DNA of 64,000 nucleotides, taken from the NCBI GenBank assembly GCA_038501625.1, contig JAZAYU010000013.1, forward strand, positions 10,602,001 to 10,666,000. The letters run 5' to 3'. Positions 23,013-34,417 of this stretch are shown piece by piece. The notes below the pieces were generated by a model. The model was given only the letters and a program-made list of their open reading frames with translations, was not told the DNA's origin and made no database searches. Source of the stretch: Corbicula japonica. Taxonomy: Eukaryota > Mollusca > Bivalvia > Venerida > Cyrenidae. The stretch's first letter is position 1; each line of letters begins with the position of its first letter. The translations under genes and the position numbers were made by a program.

Positions 23013-23340
23013 GCTGAATGTTATGGTAAATGTCGTCATCAGAAATACCCCGTTTCTTTCCTTTATAAGAGTAAGATAAGATCTGGGATACCGAAGAGTT
23101 CTGCGAAGTTAATTTTAGGATTCCTTTCCAAAAAGTACATATAATCACCTTATTCCACGCGCATATTTTCGCGTATTTCGCGTCAATTCTTTTTAAATAA
23201 ACAGTCCGAGATACGTTCTGCCGCAACCGCCCACCTCCGGATCTGCCTTCGGTGACTCCGGCCATTCCAATAAACATTATACAGAGCAGTGCAGACCAAT
23301 CTAAGATACAAACTTTCCCCCTTGCAATCAATTGTATCAA
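22993..23340 (-). CDS. Possible first exon of a secreted protein (copy A), unrecognised
   Basis: This minus-strand reading frame of 115 codons begins with a hydrophobic stretch, roughly SALLCIMFIGMAGVTEG at residues 16-32, followed by RSGGGRLRQ. That is the layout of a signal peptide with a small-residue cleavage region. A donor-like AATAAG-GTGATT occurs after residues CAWNK, so the true coding part may be only the first 65 or so residues. The 3' end runs into the MITE at 22784-23012. The frame is open in all three copies, with one substitution in C (Ser to Tyr at residue 16). I recognise no family. Confidence 0.25.
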   Translation of the reverse strand: MIQLIARGKVCILDWSALLCIMFIGMAGVTEGRSGGGRLRQNVSRTVYLKRIDAKYAKICAWNKVIICTFWKGILKLTSQNSSVSQILSYSYKGKKRGISDDDIYHNIQLIVRYG

Positions 23341-24100
23341 TCAATCAGTTTTAAGTTCCATAATTTTTTGTAAAGACTCCACAGAAAATAACTTTAAATA
23401 GCGAGTGTACTTTGAATTTGTATTTATTTTTATTTTTTTTTGGTTTTAGGCTGATCCGTCTCTATTTTGATAAGTTAGACGGAATTATACTGTAATAGTC
23501 ATTCAATCGGAACAACAACAACAACAACAATCTGTAACACAAAAATAATCATTTGTCCTTATAAGAACAGCTTTATCTATCTGTTTTTTAATCGAATGAT
23601 TTTCAAACTGTGAACTGTCAACACTCAGGATATTACACAGATTCGGACACTTTCGTTGATATGTGAAATGAAATTTGAATACATGACAGTTTTGAACTAT
23701 AAAATTAATTTTCTTTACGCCTATACATAAATGTAGGTTTTCAGTGACCTTAACAAAACCCATTAAATGTTTGGATAGATGTTTATCTAAGTTCGACAGA
23801 CCAACAAAATTAAACACAAGTATTTGGTGAAAGATTTTAAATGAATGAAACTTCAGATATAAATTAATCCTGGATCACCATACCGGTTTTATTAGTTTTT
23901 TTTATTTGATATAAAGTCAGTAACTTTGACTCTAAGACGTAAAAGGCCTACATAAATAAAAATGATAGTTGGACAATTTCGTTTGTACAAAACATCCTTT
24001 TATTTATGGTTTTATTATTAAACGTAGGCCATTGAATGAGTCAATGGCAAACATTATCTAAAGCACCAATTTCAGTTATTTAACAAACACACTAACGACG
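23341..24100. other. AT-rich sequence with a short (CAA)n run
   Basis: A short CAA/TTG microsatellite lies at about 23512-23530. The minus-strand reading frame 23503-23817 starts without domain support and ends in poly-Cys translated from that repeat. No gene is called. Confidence 0.4.
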
Positions 24101-24118
24101 CTAGTATATATTTGCAAG

Positions 24119-24321
24119 ACTATGCAATGAAATTATTGGCTGCTGCTACTGCTGTTGATGCTTATGATGATGAAGAGGAAGATGGTGAGAAGGATATGAT
24201 ATCCCGCCTCCTTACAATAAAGGTCCATGCTAAGCTATCAATTAAGAACAGCGTAACAGTTACAGAAGTGTTTTAATAAAAATGTGATGTTCAGTGAAAC
24301 TGGAAAGGCATTTAATGTTTA
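24119..24321 (+). pseudogene. Short acidic reading frame, frameshifted in copy A
   Basis: Copies B and C encode MKLLAAATAV, then DDEEEDGEKDMISRLLTI. Copy A has the same sequence but one extra T (TGTTTTAAT for TGTTTAAT, about 24271), which shifts the frame and stops it. No family is recognised. The conserved frame may be an exon fragment or chance. Confidence 0.25.
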
Positions 24322-24335
24322 GGACATCTGATTAC

Positions 24336-24470
24336 AAGGTTATAAAATTGAAAGGAAAACCAGTCTGGAATCTCAAGCATTTGATTGGCTGAAATGGAGA
24401 TCAGTCGCCAATTCAGCCAATCAGATGCTTGAGATTTGAGACTGGTTTCCAAGCTCAGATTTATAACCTT
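24336..24470. repeat. Palindromic foldback element (MITE-like)
   Basis: The outer ends AAGGTTATAAAATTG and GATTTATAACCTT are inverted. Inside are CTCAAGCATTTGATTGGCTG and CAGCCAATCAGATGCTTGAG. Nearly the whole 135 bp is one inverted repeat. Copies: B 43158-43292, C 59615-59749. Confidence 0.85.
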
Positions 24471-25110
24471 GAGGCCTGTTAATCAGGTTATATGTAACGC
24501 AATAGTTTCAGCAGCAAACAAGAATATCAGCAAAGTCTAGAAACACAAGAGATAGACTATCTTTTCAATGCGTTAAGCTTTATTTTGTTATTATTGTTAT
24601 TCGACTGTAGACTTTTATATATAAAGATGTTCAACATATTGTTTTTACCTCGATTTCGTTTTACACAAAATAAGATTGCCTTCCAATATTATTGTGATAC
24701 GGTTTGTGTTGTTCTTTAAAGTGGTGCCAGCACTATCAATACATTAAGAACATGCCGATTCTCAATTAAAGTCGTTATGAATGTGTTAATTTGAAATTCG
24801 TTTCAATCCTAAAATCTTTGTTTACTAATACGTTATCGGAAACAGAAATGCGCTTAGATTAGTTGCGATAACTTACGTCGTAGGAATTCAATAACAACAA
24901 TACAATACCTGATAAAATCTTCGTGTTAAAAGAATTGAGGACAATCGATGTTTTGTTAAAAAGCCCCGAGAAATTCGCACATTAAGGTCAATGAAATGCC
25001 TAAACAATGCCTTACTCTATCGGGTGTCGGATCTGAGCTATAGGTGAAGATTGTCCGACAATGTCCAGTCTATGATTGTTAATATTTTTGTTGTTACTGT
25101 ATAATTGTTA
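24471..25110. other. AT-rich sequence, no feature seen
   Basis: No supported gene or repeat. Confidence 0.4.
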
Positions 25111-25114
25111 ATAT

Positions 25115-25356
25115 ACTGAAAGGATAAAGAAACGCAGGGTAACAATTGGATAGGCAGGTTCGAAAGCTCATGCTCCACGACGGTTTACACTGAGGCAGTG
25201 GAGACAAGTTTTATTCACTTTCGACACATGTTAAGGTGTATCATGACCTAATAACTTAATACACAAAGTTTCACTTTATTTGGAGAACGCGTTCTTAATA
25301 AGTAGACTGTCCATTATCGGAACAAATGTTACCCTGCGTTTCTTTATCCTTTCAGT
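25115..25356. mobile_element. 242-bp MITE present only in copy A
   Basis: The ends ACTGAAAGGATAAAGAAACG at 25115 and its exact inverse CGTTTCTTTATCCTTTCAGT ending at 25356 begin a perfect inverted repeat of about 29 bp. Flanks are ATAT on both sides. B (about 43931) and C (about 60387) show the uninterrupted site TTAATATATATTACG, so the insertion plus a 4-bp ATAT duplication (or 2-bp TA) accounts for 246 bp. The remaining 1 bp of the offset change is the extra T near 24271. Confidence 0.9.
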
Positions 25357-25639
25357 ATATATATTACGACAGTTCTTAAGAAGTAGACTGTCCATTATTG
25401 AAACAACTATTTTTGTTCTTTAATCTGCGATATTTCAAACATTATCACCAGGTCAATTAACCCGACTGTCAAGTTCTGAGAATATATACACAACAAATCA
25501 ATATATCCCGTGTTTTATTAAAAAAATTGTATTAACAGATAACGCATAAAACTAGCGTAAATCGCGGAGTCTTAAAATGACTAAATAAAAAATAAAGTAA
25601 AAAATAATCATTTCACCTTTAGTTAGTGTGACATCTGAA

Positions 25640-25880
25640 AATCGGGGGAAAGGGGATAGAACCAGGGAATCACGCGGAAGGGGATATAACCGGGTTATAA
25701 TGCACAAGGGATTCGGGGATAGCGGAAAGCATAGGGGAATTATGCACAAGGGATTCGGGGATAGCGGATAGAAAAGGAGAATCGTGCGACGGGAATTCGG
25801 GGATAGAGTATAGCATCGGGTAATACGGCAGAAGAGATTCGGGGATACCGGATAGAACAGGAGAATCATGGGAAGGGTTC
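25640..25880. repeat. 42-bp degenerate minisatellite
   Basis: About six imperfect units built on AGGGATTCGGGGATAGCGGA with a variable AAT-rich remainder. The minus-strand reading frames across it (25552-25918) are repeat shadows with PNPL- and SAIPESL-type repeats. Copies: B 44216-44456, C 60674-60914. Confidence 0.85.
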
Positions 25881-25902
25881 GACAATCTCTTATAGTTCAA
25901 TC

Positions 25903-25985
25903 TACTAGTAGTTAGCACTAGTGTTAAATAACTTAGGAAATCTTTGCAAATAGGTCCCGATTCGATTCCAGTCGGGGTACGAAAT
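25903..25985 (+). mobile_element. tRNA-like SINE-type element
   Basis: A TAGTTAGCACTAGTG A-box-like block is followed by GATTCGATTCC (B box) within a CCCGATTCGATTCCAGTCGG hairpin at about 25956-25977. Copies: B 44479-44561, C 60937-61019. Confidence 0.45.
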
Positions 25986-26493
25986 TCAAAAGTTCAGTGC
26001 TGGATGATCAATTAAATTGTTTTTGTTGTTTTTTGCAGTGATCAGCAGACCGCGCGAAAAGAAACACTTCTCGATGGCTTTATACTGTATGGCTGTATGC
26101 ATTAAACTTTTTTTTGTTTCCAATTAAGGTGAAAACTTTCAGGTGATTCAAACGACGTTATTTTTCTTTATTAGCCGGACATGGATTCAAACAAAAATCA
26201 TCATCTATTTGTGCAGAAACTGGTCACGCACAACCTACCAAAAACTGTATTATACTGTTTCATGATACAATAAATACCACATAATTTTTTATATGCAACT
26301 GAGTTCTAAACGGCTAGATTTAGGAAAGTTAAAAAGCTAAACATCGGGCTAACTTGTTTTAAAATGAGATGCAATATAAGACTGTGCACTTATCAGAATA
26401 TTTTTAGTCGTATTTAAGTAACTAAACATGTTTGTGTCATAATATAACTGTATGTTGCTTAACTTGATATGAAAATACGAACAAACACAACAA

Positions 26494-26575
26494 TGACGGC
26501 GGTTGCTAAGGCGGCCTCTAAACTGTAATCACTCCTTTCTCGCTATCGGACGGTGTTCGAATCCTGCTCTTGTCA
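26494..26575 (+). mobile_element. tRNA-Ser/Leu-like pseudogene or SINE head
   Basis: The 82-base segment starts TGACGGCGGTTGCTAAGGCG and ends with a B box GTGTTCGAATCC and CTCTTGTCA. The TGAC/GTCA ends could pair, and the length suits a class II tRNA with a long variable arm. The D-arm is not canonical, so function is doubtful. Copies: B 45070-45151, C 61528-61609. Confidence 0.5.
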
Positions 26576-26613
26576 GAGAAGTTCAGGTCAAGCTGTCTAC
26601 CGTAACGTCGATG

Positions 26614-26754
26614 ACCAAGATCATTAACGTAAAAATGGAGACTAGTCTCAAACCATAAGCATCTGATTGACTGAAATGGAGAGTCTCCATTTTAAGTCAA
26701 TCAGATGTTAATTATTTGGGACTGGTCTCCAGGTTTAGTTTTATGATTTTGGGA
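26614..26754. repeat. Palindromic foldback element
   Basis: Ends CCAAGATCATTAACG and TTTTATGATTTTGGG are inverted. Inner arms AAGCATCTGATTGACTGAAA and TTTAAGTCAATCAGATG surround a GGAGAGTCTCC centre. Copies: B about 45191-45330, C about 61649-61788. Confidence 0.8.
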
Positions 26755-28283
26755 CCTGGCTTTGCATGTAAAACTGTCTGATCTAACAGTAGAGAACAGC
26801 AAAAACAACAGTGTAGGGGCTTAAACCAGTAAAGACAAACCGGGTATTATCTAGATTAATTTATTAAAGTATTGTACTAAACGTAAGATTTCACTACTAC
26901 ACATAACACTTTTGAAGCAACCTTTAGTGTTCTTCTCAAATAGTTCTTCATTGACATGGAACCGTTTGAGGACTTCCTTGTACCTGCTCTGTTTACGGGA
27001 AATGCTACATGATTTTACATATTAATTCACTGTCGCCAATCTATTGAAAAGCAATCTTGCGTTGAATATTATAAACGTATTCGTATAACATGTACTTTCG
27101 CATCGTTTATAATGCACATGCCACATCAGCGGTGATATCATACGTATCATTTAAGGGTATTTTTCTGTCCGCTTGGCATTTTATTTTTAGTATAAATCCA
27201 CGCCAGAAGAATATTATTAATATGCAAAATAATTATGTTTGCAAAAAAGTATGAAACGCCGGGAGTGCCATGTCTTTGCTGTGGGTTTTGTACGAATATT
27301 GAGTAATGAGGTTCTTCATTAACGGTATTCCTGAATGAATTATTTTTTCTAACTGGATTAGCAAAAACTAAGTTGTTTGATGATAAAACGTGGTGGAGCG
27401 ATTGGGACTAGGTCAGTTAAGAACTTATCGGCCATCATTTCGTGATGCGTGACATCACGAATATCTTTCGTGATTGCGACAGGAGTAGAAATCATTAAAA
27501 TGTCGATTTATGTTATACGGTAGTTGATTTATAGATGGCTGATGCTTTTTTTCTATTTCTAGTATCTATGTCGGCAATGACTGGTCTGGTTCCAAATTTC
27601 CTATAATGGTAGCTATCTAGGGGGCTTTTGATTTATCATTTCGAAGTCTGGGCTTAGTTTAAACCACTTCAGCTGGTTTGCTGCTCCCGACTGTCAATTT
27701 TAAAATTTGGGCCCGGAAAGTGACCAATCACAATAGCGCGAAGATCTCTCCCGTCCTCCATTTCTTCATGGCAAGTTGTAAACAAGTGATAGTTTGTTTA
27801 TTGACGCACGTTTTAACAAAACGCCTGCAGTCCATGAATTTTACTAGGATTTAATGGAATGGCTAGATATCAGACACATGTTTAAAGTTAATGAGGGTTT
27901 CATATCAACGCCAACGTCCATTTAAACCTTGTAAACACTTTTATAGTCACAGCTTTTTGTAAGACAGTTTCATGAACTTAGATCTTCCGGGGCAAAAACT
28001 GTGTTAAACGTATTTCTCAAAGTGTCACAACGTGTAAACAATCAAATATATTTGCTGTCAAACAATTACTAGTATATCTAAAATGATATAAAATTCAAAC
28101 TTTGAACAAATAGATAATATAATATTCAAAAAGAATATACAATGCTCGCTAAATAACATTTTTACGTTGTTGTTGTACAATTTTATTACCTTATATGAAC
28201 GAGAAAAATCTTACTTAATTTTACGAAATGTGAAACTTCCATAAAACCACGCAGTTATCTCTGCTGTAGCTAATTTAATCCTT
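26755..28283. other. AT-rich sequence, no supported gene
   Basis: I find no gene. A short hairpin of TCGTGATG/CATCACGA type occurs at about 27440-27465. The stretch is conserved in B and C. Confidence 0.4.
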
Positions 28284-28922
28284 GGCCCAAGATCATAAAA
28301 CTTAGTTTGGAGATCAGTCTCAAATCTCAAGCATCTTGCCCAGTGATTATAAAACTTTTTTCATGCTCAACTCAATTCTGTGGTCAAACTTAAAATGTCT
28401 AAAACATTAACAGTCTTCATAAATAAGGAATAACTTTTTGTTCAACAGTTGTTGTGGAGAGCAATTTTGTCATATATTCAGTTTAAAATGTTTTATTTTA
28501 TATAATGAACAGAAACGAAGACATCAAATTTTCATGCTCAAATTGAGATGAGCATGAAAAACGCTTTATAGTCAAGGGGCCTGATTGGCTGAAATGGCGA
28601 CCACTCGCCATTTCAGCCAATCAGATACTTGAGATTTGAGACTGTACTCCTGGCCCCGTGATTATAAAACTTTTTTCATGCTCAACTCAATCTGAGCATG
28701 GCAATTTGATGGCTTCATTTCTTTTCATTATATAAATTAAAACATTATAAACTGAAGATATGACATTAATGAACTCTATAACAACTTATGAAAAGACAAT
28801 TATTTCTGATTTATGAAGTGTGTTCATGTTCTTGCCATTTTAAGTTTGAGCACAGGATTGAGTTGAGCATGAAAAACGTTTTATAATCACGGGGCCTGAT
28901 TTAGTTTTATGATCTTGGGCCC
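28284..28922. repeat. 640-bp nested inverted repeat built from foldback elements
   Basis: The outermost ends GGCCCAAGATCATAAAACTTA and TTTAGTTTTATGATCTTGGG are inverted. Inside lie two inverted copies of a second element of about 245 bp (28338-28582 and 28652-28896), each bounded by GTGATTATAAAAC/GTTTTATAATCAC and ATGCTCAACTCAAT-type motifs. The centre is a palindrome GATTGGCTGAAATGGCGACC and its inverse. Copies: B 46860-47498, C 63312-63950. Confidence 0.8.
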
Positions 28923-29010
28923 TTTTCTCCACGTGATACAGCTTATATCCCATGTGGAATCAGTGAAGATCCAGATCAGTCTGCACATCCGTGCTGTCTG
29001 ATCTGTGCCC

Positions 29011-29146
29011 AAGGTTATAAAGCTGAGCATGCAAACCAGTCTCAAATCTCAAGCATCTGATTGGCTGAAATGGCGACTGGTCGCCATTTCAGCCAATCAG
29101 ATGCTTGAGATTTGAGACTGGTTTCCAAGCTCTGTTTTATAACCTT
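29011..29146. repeat. Palindromic foldback element, best-preserved copy
   Basis: AAGGTTATAAAGCTGAGCAT and AGCTCTGTTTTATAACCTT are the inverted ends. The inner arms run to a GGCGACTGGTCGCC centre. Nearly every base pairs. In B (47545-47639) most of the left inner arm is deleted. Confidence 0.85.
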
Positions 29147-29147
29147 C

Positions 29148-29647
29148 NNNNNNNNNNNNNNNNNNNNNNNNNNNNNNNNNNNNNNNNNNNNNNNNNNNNN
29201 NNNNNNNNNNNNNNNNNNNNNNNNNNNNNNNNNNNNNNNNNNNNNNNNNNNNNNNNNNNNNNNNNNNNNNNNNNNNNNNNNNNNNNNNNNNNNNNNNNNN
29301 NNNNNNNNNNNNNNNNNNNNNNNNNNNNNNNNNNNNNNNNNNNNNNNNNNNNNNNNNNNNNNNNNNNNNNNNNNNNNNNNNNNNNNNNNNNNNNNNNNNN
29401 NNNNNNNNNNNNNNNNNNNNNNNNNNNNNNNNNNNNNNNNNNNNNNNNNNNNNNNNNNNNNNNNNNNNNNNNNNNNNNNNNNNNNNNNNNNNNNNNNNNN
29501 NNNNNNNNNNNNNNNNNNNNNNNNNNNNNNNNNNNNNNNNNNNNNNNNNNNNNNNNNNNNNNNNNNNNNNNNNNNNNNNNNNNNNNNNNNNNNNNNNNNN
29601 NNNNNNNNNNNNNNNNNNNNNNNNNNNNNNNNNNNNNNNNNNNNNNN
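29148..29647. other. Assembly gap, exactly 500 N
   Basis: A run of 500 N. The fixed length, equal to the second gap, suggests a placeholder of unknown true size. Reading frames spanning it are meaningless. Confidence 0.99.
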
Positions 29648-29774
29648 CAAACGCAGCCTTTTATATACAGTCAATTTCTTTCCTTTGTCAAAACACATTT
29701 CAGTAGATAAAACCTTTCTATGAAGGCCATTTTTTGGTTTTCCAAACTAACAGTTTGAATGAACTGCACATTCG

Positions 29775-29942
29775 TGATCGTCATCATCACTATCACCATT
29801 TTAATCATTATCTTCTTCTTATTCTACATCATAATCATCATCATCACCACTACCACCACCATCATCATTATCATTCTCCTCCTTATCATCAGCATCAGCA
29901 TCATCAACAACAACAACAACAACAACCATATCATCACGGTTG

Positions 29943-30000
<58 letters not shown>

Positions 30001-30058
30001 AATCATCATCATCATCATCGTCGTCATCATAATCATCATCATCATCAAAAACAACAGC
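29775..30058. repeat. (ATC/CAT)n microsatellite, copy B
   Basis: Counterpart of 9876-10160, shorter by one trinucleotide. Confidence 0.95.
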
Positions 30059-32234
30059 AGCGACAGTAACAACAACATTATCATAGTTGTCGTCGTCATC
30101 TTCTACGTCACCAAATTCATCGTCTCATAATCAACATAATCGTTTCTTTCCATCCGCGTTAATAATAACTTAAACTTTTACTATATTTCAATAAAAACAA
30201 AAACGACTGCTAACGTCAACGTATTTAATAACATTTATAACAACACATTTTGATTTTTATATTACAATTCGTTGTGTACAATATAATGCACTGAGTCAAC
30301 AATTAACATATTAGTAAGACAATATGTGCCCAATCAGTATATATAAAACATGTGACTCTTGTTCCGCTAAACTTAGATAAAAGAATCTTTGCGACCTGTA
30401 TAGACCCATATTTGTGTATTCTGATCAGGGTCTATACGGTTCGCTATTTACAATTCTTGAAAAAACTTCTTGGAATATAATTTAATTGCCCTAACTTGGA
30501 CAAAATATTTTACAATAATAATAAAATTGAGACTGGAAACCAGTACCGAAATTCTGGCTTGTGATTGGTCAGTTTAGAGTCTGGAATCTATTTCAACCAA
30601 TCAGCTGCTTAGGAATCTTAGACTGGTTTCATGTCCAAGATACGCTATTTTTTTTTACCTTAATTTAGCAGAATAAGAGTCAAACGCTTTGAGTCTAACA
30701 TGCAATATGCGTGCGTGTGAAAAACAAGCTTATAGAAACCTCCAAAATCGAAATCTTCACAAATAAGCCAATATTTGCAAAATGGTAGCATTGAGATTAT
30801 CAAAATTCTTTGCTCTTTGATTAAACTAAATTTTGTTTGATAGAATCTTTGAAATACAGCCTTAGATCGGTTGTCCGATGTATTCGGGAACTTGTCGGTC
30901 GATGCGTATTACATTTTTAAATGTAAAGAAACTCTAAAATTTGCAAACATTTTCACATGTGTGAATACTTTCACATTGGGATTCCTACAATGTCAGCCAA
31001 AATTCAAAGTGGATTAAATATTATTACTTTACACAGACTTGGCTCGAAGCCCAGAAGAACATATCCAGTAGGTTATAAAACAATTGAGAGTTTCGTTTTG
31101 AAATGTAGTGTTTGCATTCGCAAATGATATAATCAGATCGCTACTAAATATATTCATCTTGAACCTACCGCTTTTCGTTTTGAATGGTTTTTAAAAATGT
31201 CCTGGATTTGAATAAAACAGTTTTTGTTTACATATACCGTATAAAAACTTATTCAGCAAAAGTCTAATATTTATTCTGACGGTTAGAATACATAGAAATG
31301 TTTACTTAAAAGATATAGATTCGTCTTTGGTCACCTAACGAACTAATCTTAGCAAGAATGCTTCACTTTTCGTGCAACCGGGTAAAATTTGAAGTATATA
31401 CATTATTACTGCGGATTAACGCGACAATACTTAATCAATCAGTATTTCGCAGTGGAATTGTATAAAAATTCCTGTGGCTTAATTTGACATTGTAAATCAT
31501 TCGTCTATAAGTTTTTAATTTACTTTTTCAATAGAATCAAACCGCAATATTATGAATAGTATTATAGAGTCTCTGATACAAATTTTACACATTTATATTT
31601 TAATAGAATTTAAACAGTACAGTTTAAGCTTTTTATAGCACAATTTTAAATATAGAATTATGTCAAATATTCATTTTCACTGGTTTAAATGTGAAATACC
31701 TGCACGCATGTGCCCTTGAAATTAAATACGCATCTTAAGTTTTAAAAAAATGTTGAAACATTAAATTAAGCGTCACGGTATAGTAGATTCAAATTTCATC
31801 AAGATGTACAATCAACTGTTGTTGACATCTCGAGTCGCGGGACAATCCTTTTTCTACGAAAAAATTCAACCAAATAACAGCTGTTCCAAAAAATTCGTAA
31901 TTATCGTCTGTCTTTAATAATTCGTTCGAAAAACAATATAAATAAGTGTTCTTTGTAAAGCAAACTTCACTCTGATGCAAATTATGGAGCAACTTTCATA
32001 TCAATTCGCTTCGAAAAAGCAAATTTAAATCGCAGACTTGTACAACCTTTGACGTTCATTTTGTGAAACTTTAAATTAAAATAGTTATCGTGTGACCTGA
32101 AGCGGTAAGCTTTAATAGTAATAGGTAATAATGTAAGAATGTAATCGCTCTAACATCTTATCAAAAGAAGAGTTATGTAGTTCGCGCTGTAAGGCGCTTT
32201 CATTAATTTTTCATTACGATATCTCTTGGTCTCC

Positions 32235-32441
32235 TTAACCCTTTACTCTTATGTAAAAGGCGAATAGTGTAGAGCAGAGGCAGACCAGATGGGTTTTAGA
32301 TTTTACATTGATTGCTCAAACTCCCTTTTGGGGGGCCGCATTATTTAATTTTCATGAGGATTTTTGCCAGAAAATGAAAAAAAAAATCTGGATCTACGCT
32401 TGTCTCATACGCGGTAAAAATATATGGAGTAAAGGGTTTAA
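32235..32441. mobile_element. TTAA-flanked MITE, copy B
   Basis: Counterpart of 12338-12544 with the same CCCTTTACTC inverted ends. Confidence 0.6.
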
Positions 32442-32840
32442 ATATGTGTTATTTTCAATTTAGAAGTTAGATACTTAACAAATGTTTTCTGCTAAATATG
32501 AAGCAAAATTAATGATTTTAATACAGTCGATGACGATCAATATTGGTTTTCCTTATTTTTGGTTGACTTTAGCTAAAATTCGAATAAAGGTCTTATGATT
32601 CAAATGGGGAAAAAACTTTTCACCAGGAAGAAGACATGCTTCACTGAAATGAAGAAATCGAACATGAACTGTTTTGTCATATCTGCCTGCATTTGAATAA
32701 ACTGCTTTAAACGGGTTCAATTCGGCCTCAAAATCGAAATGAAATGAATGTTTTCTTGAAAAGCAGGTTTGAAAAAAACCCACATGAAATTACTTTTATA
32801 CGAGTATATAGTTAAATACATGTTTTGAACTATAAAATAT

Positions 32841-33255
32841 GTATAACTAATTATGGATAAGAAGACAGTCACGTGATACTCATTTTATAAAACCAAACTC
32901 TGTTTATACATGTATGACCAAGAACGATCGTATGACAGACATTGTCGATTTAAATATTTTTCCTGTAATCAATCCTCGTAAAAAAGAATGCAATATCAAA
33001 TCCCTTAAACCTTTTGCTGAAAACCAATATTTATCCCTTTCCTCCATTAATACGCATTTTAAGCATGTGTGACCAGTGTGGATCCAGATCAGCCGGCACA
33101 TCCGTGCGACAAGTGCAGATCCTGATCAGGCGGCACGGATGTACCAGCTAATCTGGATCAACACTGTTTGCCCATGTCATAAAGATGTGTATATGGTGGG
33201 AAGTGTTTAATTAGCTTTTCTGTCACGTGGCTGTCTAATTATCGATATAGTTCTG
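32841..33255 (+). mobile_element. GTCACGTGAC-ended MITE with nested TTAA element, copy B
   Basis: Counterpart of 12944-13358, with the nested element at about 33031-33211. The shared nesting shows both insertions predate the A/B split. Confidence 0.7.
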
Positions 33256-34417
33256 TACAGGTTAACAATCTAGAGCTTTTTTCACAAAATGAAAATAAAT
33301 GAATTGCACAAAATAGCACAGTTCGGTGATTCGTATGACTCACTGGCAAACTGTTTCATCTCAAAACTTTAATAACTTTTAACAACAGTTTAGATCATTA
33401 GCCGTCTGCTTTTTATGGAAATCTTACAACTTTCACAAATGCTTCGTTTTTTTAATGACACAAGATGAATGTAAATGCAAATTTATGATCTATTATATCC
33501 CATTAAACTACGATCTACACCAAGTTAGGAATATACATGTTCCTATATTTCATTTGATGATATTTTAATAATCGAACATTTTACAAAAAGTTAGGTAAAA
33601 TTGTGTTGTTTTAAAGACATTATTCAAGAAATTTCAAAAACAATCGTTTCCTTCAAAATGCCCTATGTTGTTGTTTTTTCTAAGCATATTATATGAGAGT
33701 TAGAAAAGCATAAATAGTCATAAAAACTGGAATTCTTAAAATCGAAAACAATGCTATACTGCAATTTTCAAACTATTGTGTTTATTTTAGTAGTGCGCCC
33801 ACGATAAGACGTGAAAGTTGTTAATTTATCCCGTCAACGCTTAAGTTTTACACCCTTATCAAATGATGTCCATTTGCAGATAGTTAACCTCTTTGACAAG
33901 CGGCGAGGACAGTGTTATTGCCGTTTAAGTAACAACTATCACTTAACGTTTGTTTACAAGGTTGCGTCTATATGGCCGCCGGCAACGTAAGGCGTAAAAT
34001 TTTACGACATTGTCAAACAATTTACCATATCGAGGATAACAAGGTCAAAATCGTTCAATTAAAAAAATTCGTGGAAACAATGTTTCGTTTCTGTAACATA
34101 ACTTTCATGTTATTTATGTAGTAATCGATGAGAACGACATTTAACACGTAAAACATGTCGTAACCTTGTCTATTACATATGTGTTTATATATTTTAAACT
34201 AGATAAAATGTCATTGTTCACATGAACTCTCCGTCGATGGAATATCTATTCTAACCAACCTCGTTCACATCACAGCATTCTGCTTCTTTGAGCTTAAAGT
34301 GGCAAGAGTGGTCCACAACTAGGCTTATGGCTTTTTATCTCTAAAGCAAACGCTTTTCAGAGGCTGAATATACGGCGATGAAAAAATAGTCGAATTTACG
34401 ACCTATCCGAATAAACT

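Larger units (their letters stand above)
9749..29147. repeat. Large duplicated segment, copy A
   Basis: From 9749 the sequence matches 29648 onwards almost base for base, at an offset of 19896-19899 as far as about 21400. After a 1.07-kb deletion in B the offset is about 18823, and after a MITE present only in A it is 18576. The right edge is the N gap at 29148. From about 21769 copy A also matches copy C at 57045 onwards. Internal features are listed separately. Confidence 0.95.

Noticed and set aside
25552..25918. Minus-strand repetitive proteins with SAIPESL and PNPL repeats
   Set aside because: Shadows of the 42-bp minisatellite; same in B and C.
26494..26575. Functional tRNA-Ser or tRNA-Leu gene
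   Set aside because: The B box and length fit, but the D-arm and anticodon stem are not canonical by eye. Kept only as a tRNA-like element.
27690..27860. CCAAT-box-like GACCAATCAC followed by an ATGGCAAG start
   Set aside because: The frame is only 28 codons with no donor. A single CCAAT match in AT-rich DNA is weak promoter evidence.
29042..29723. Long reading frames crossing the N gap
   Set aside because: They consist of unknown residues through N; the same holds for 56452-57148.
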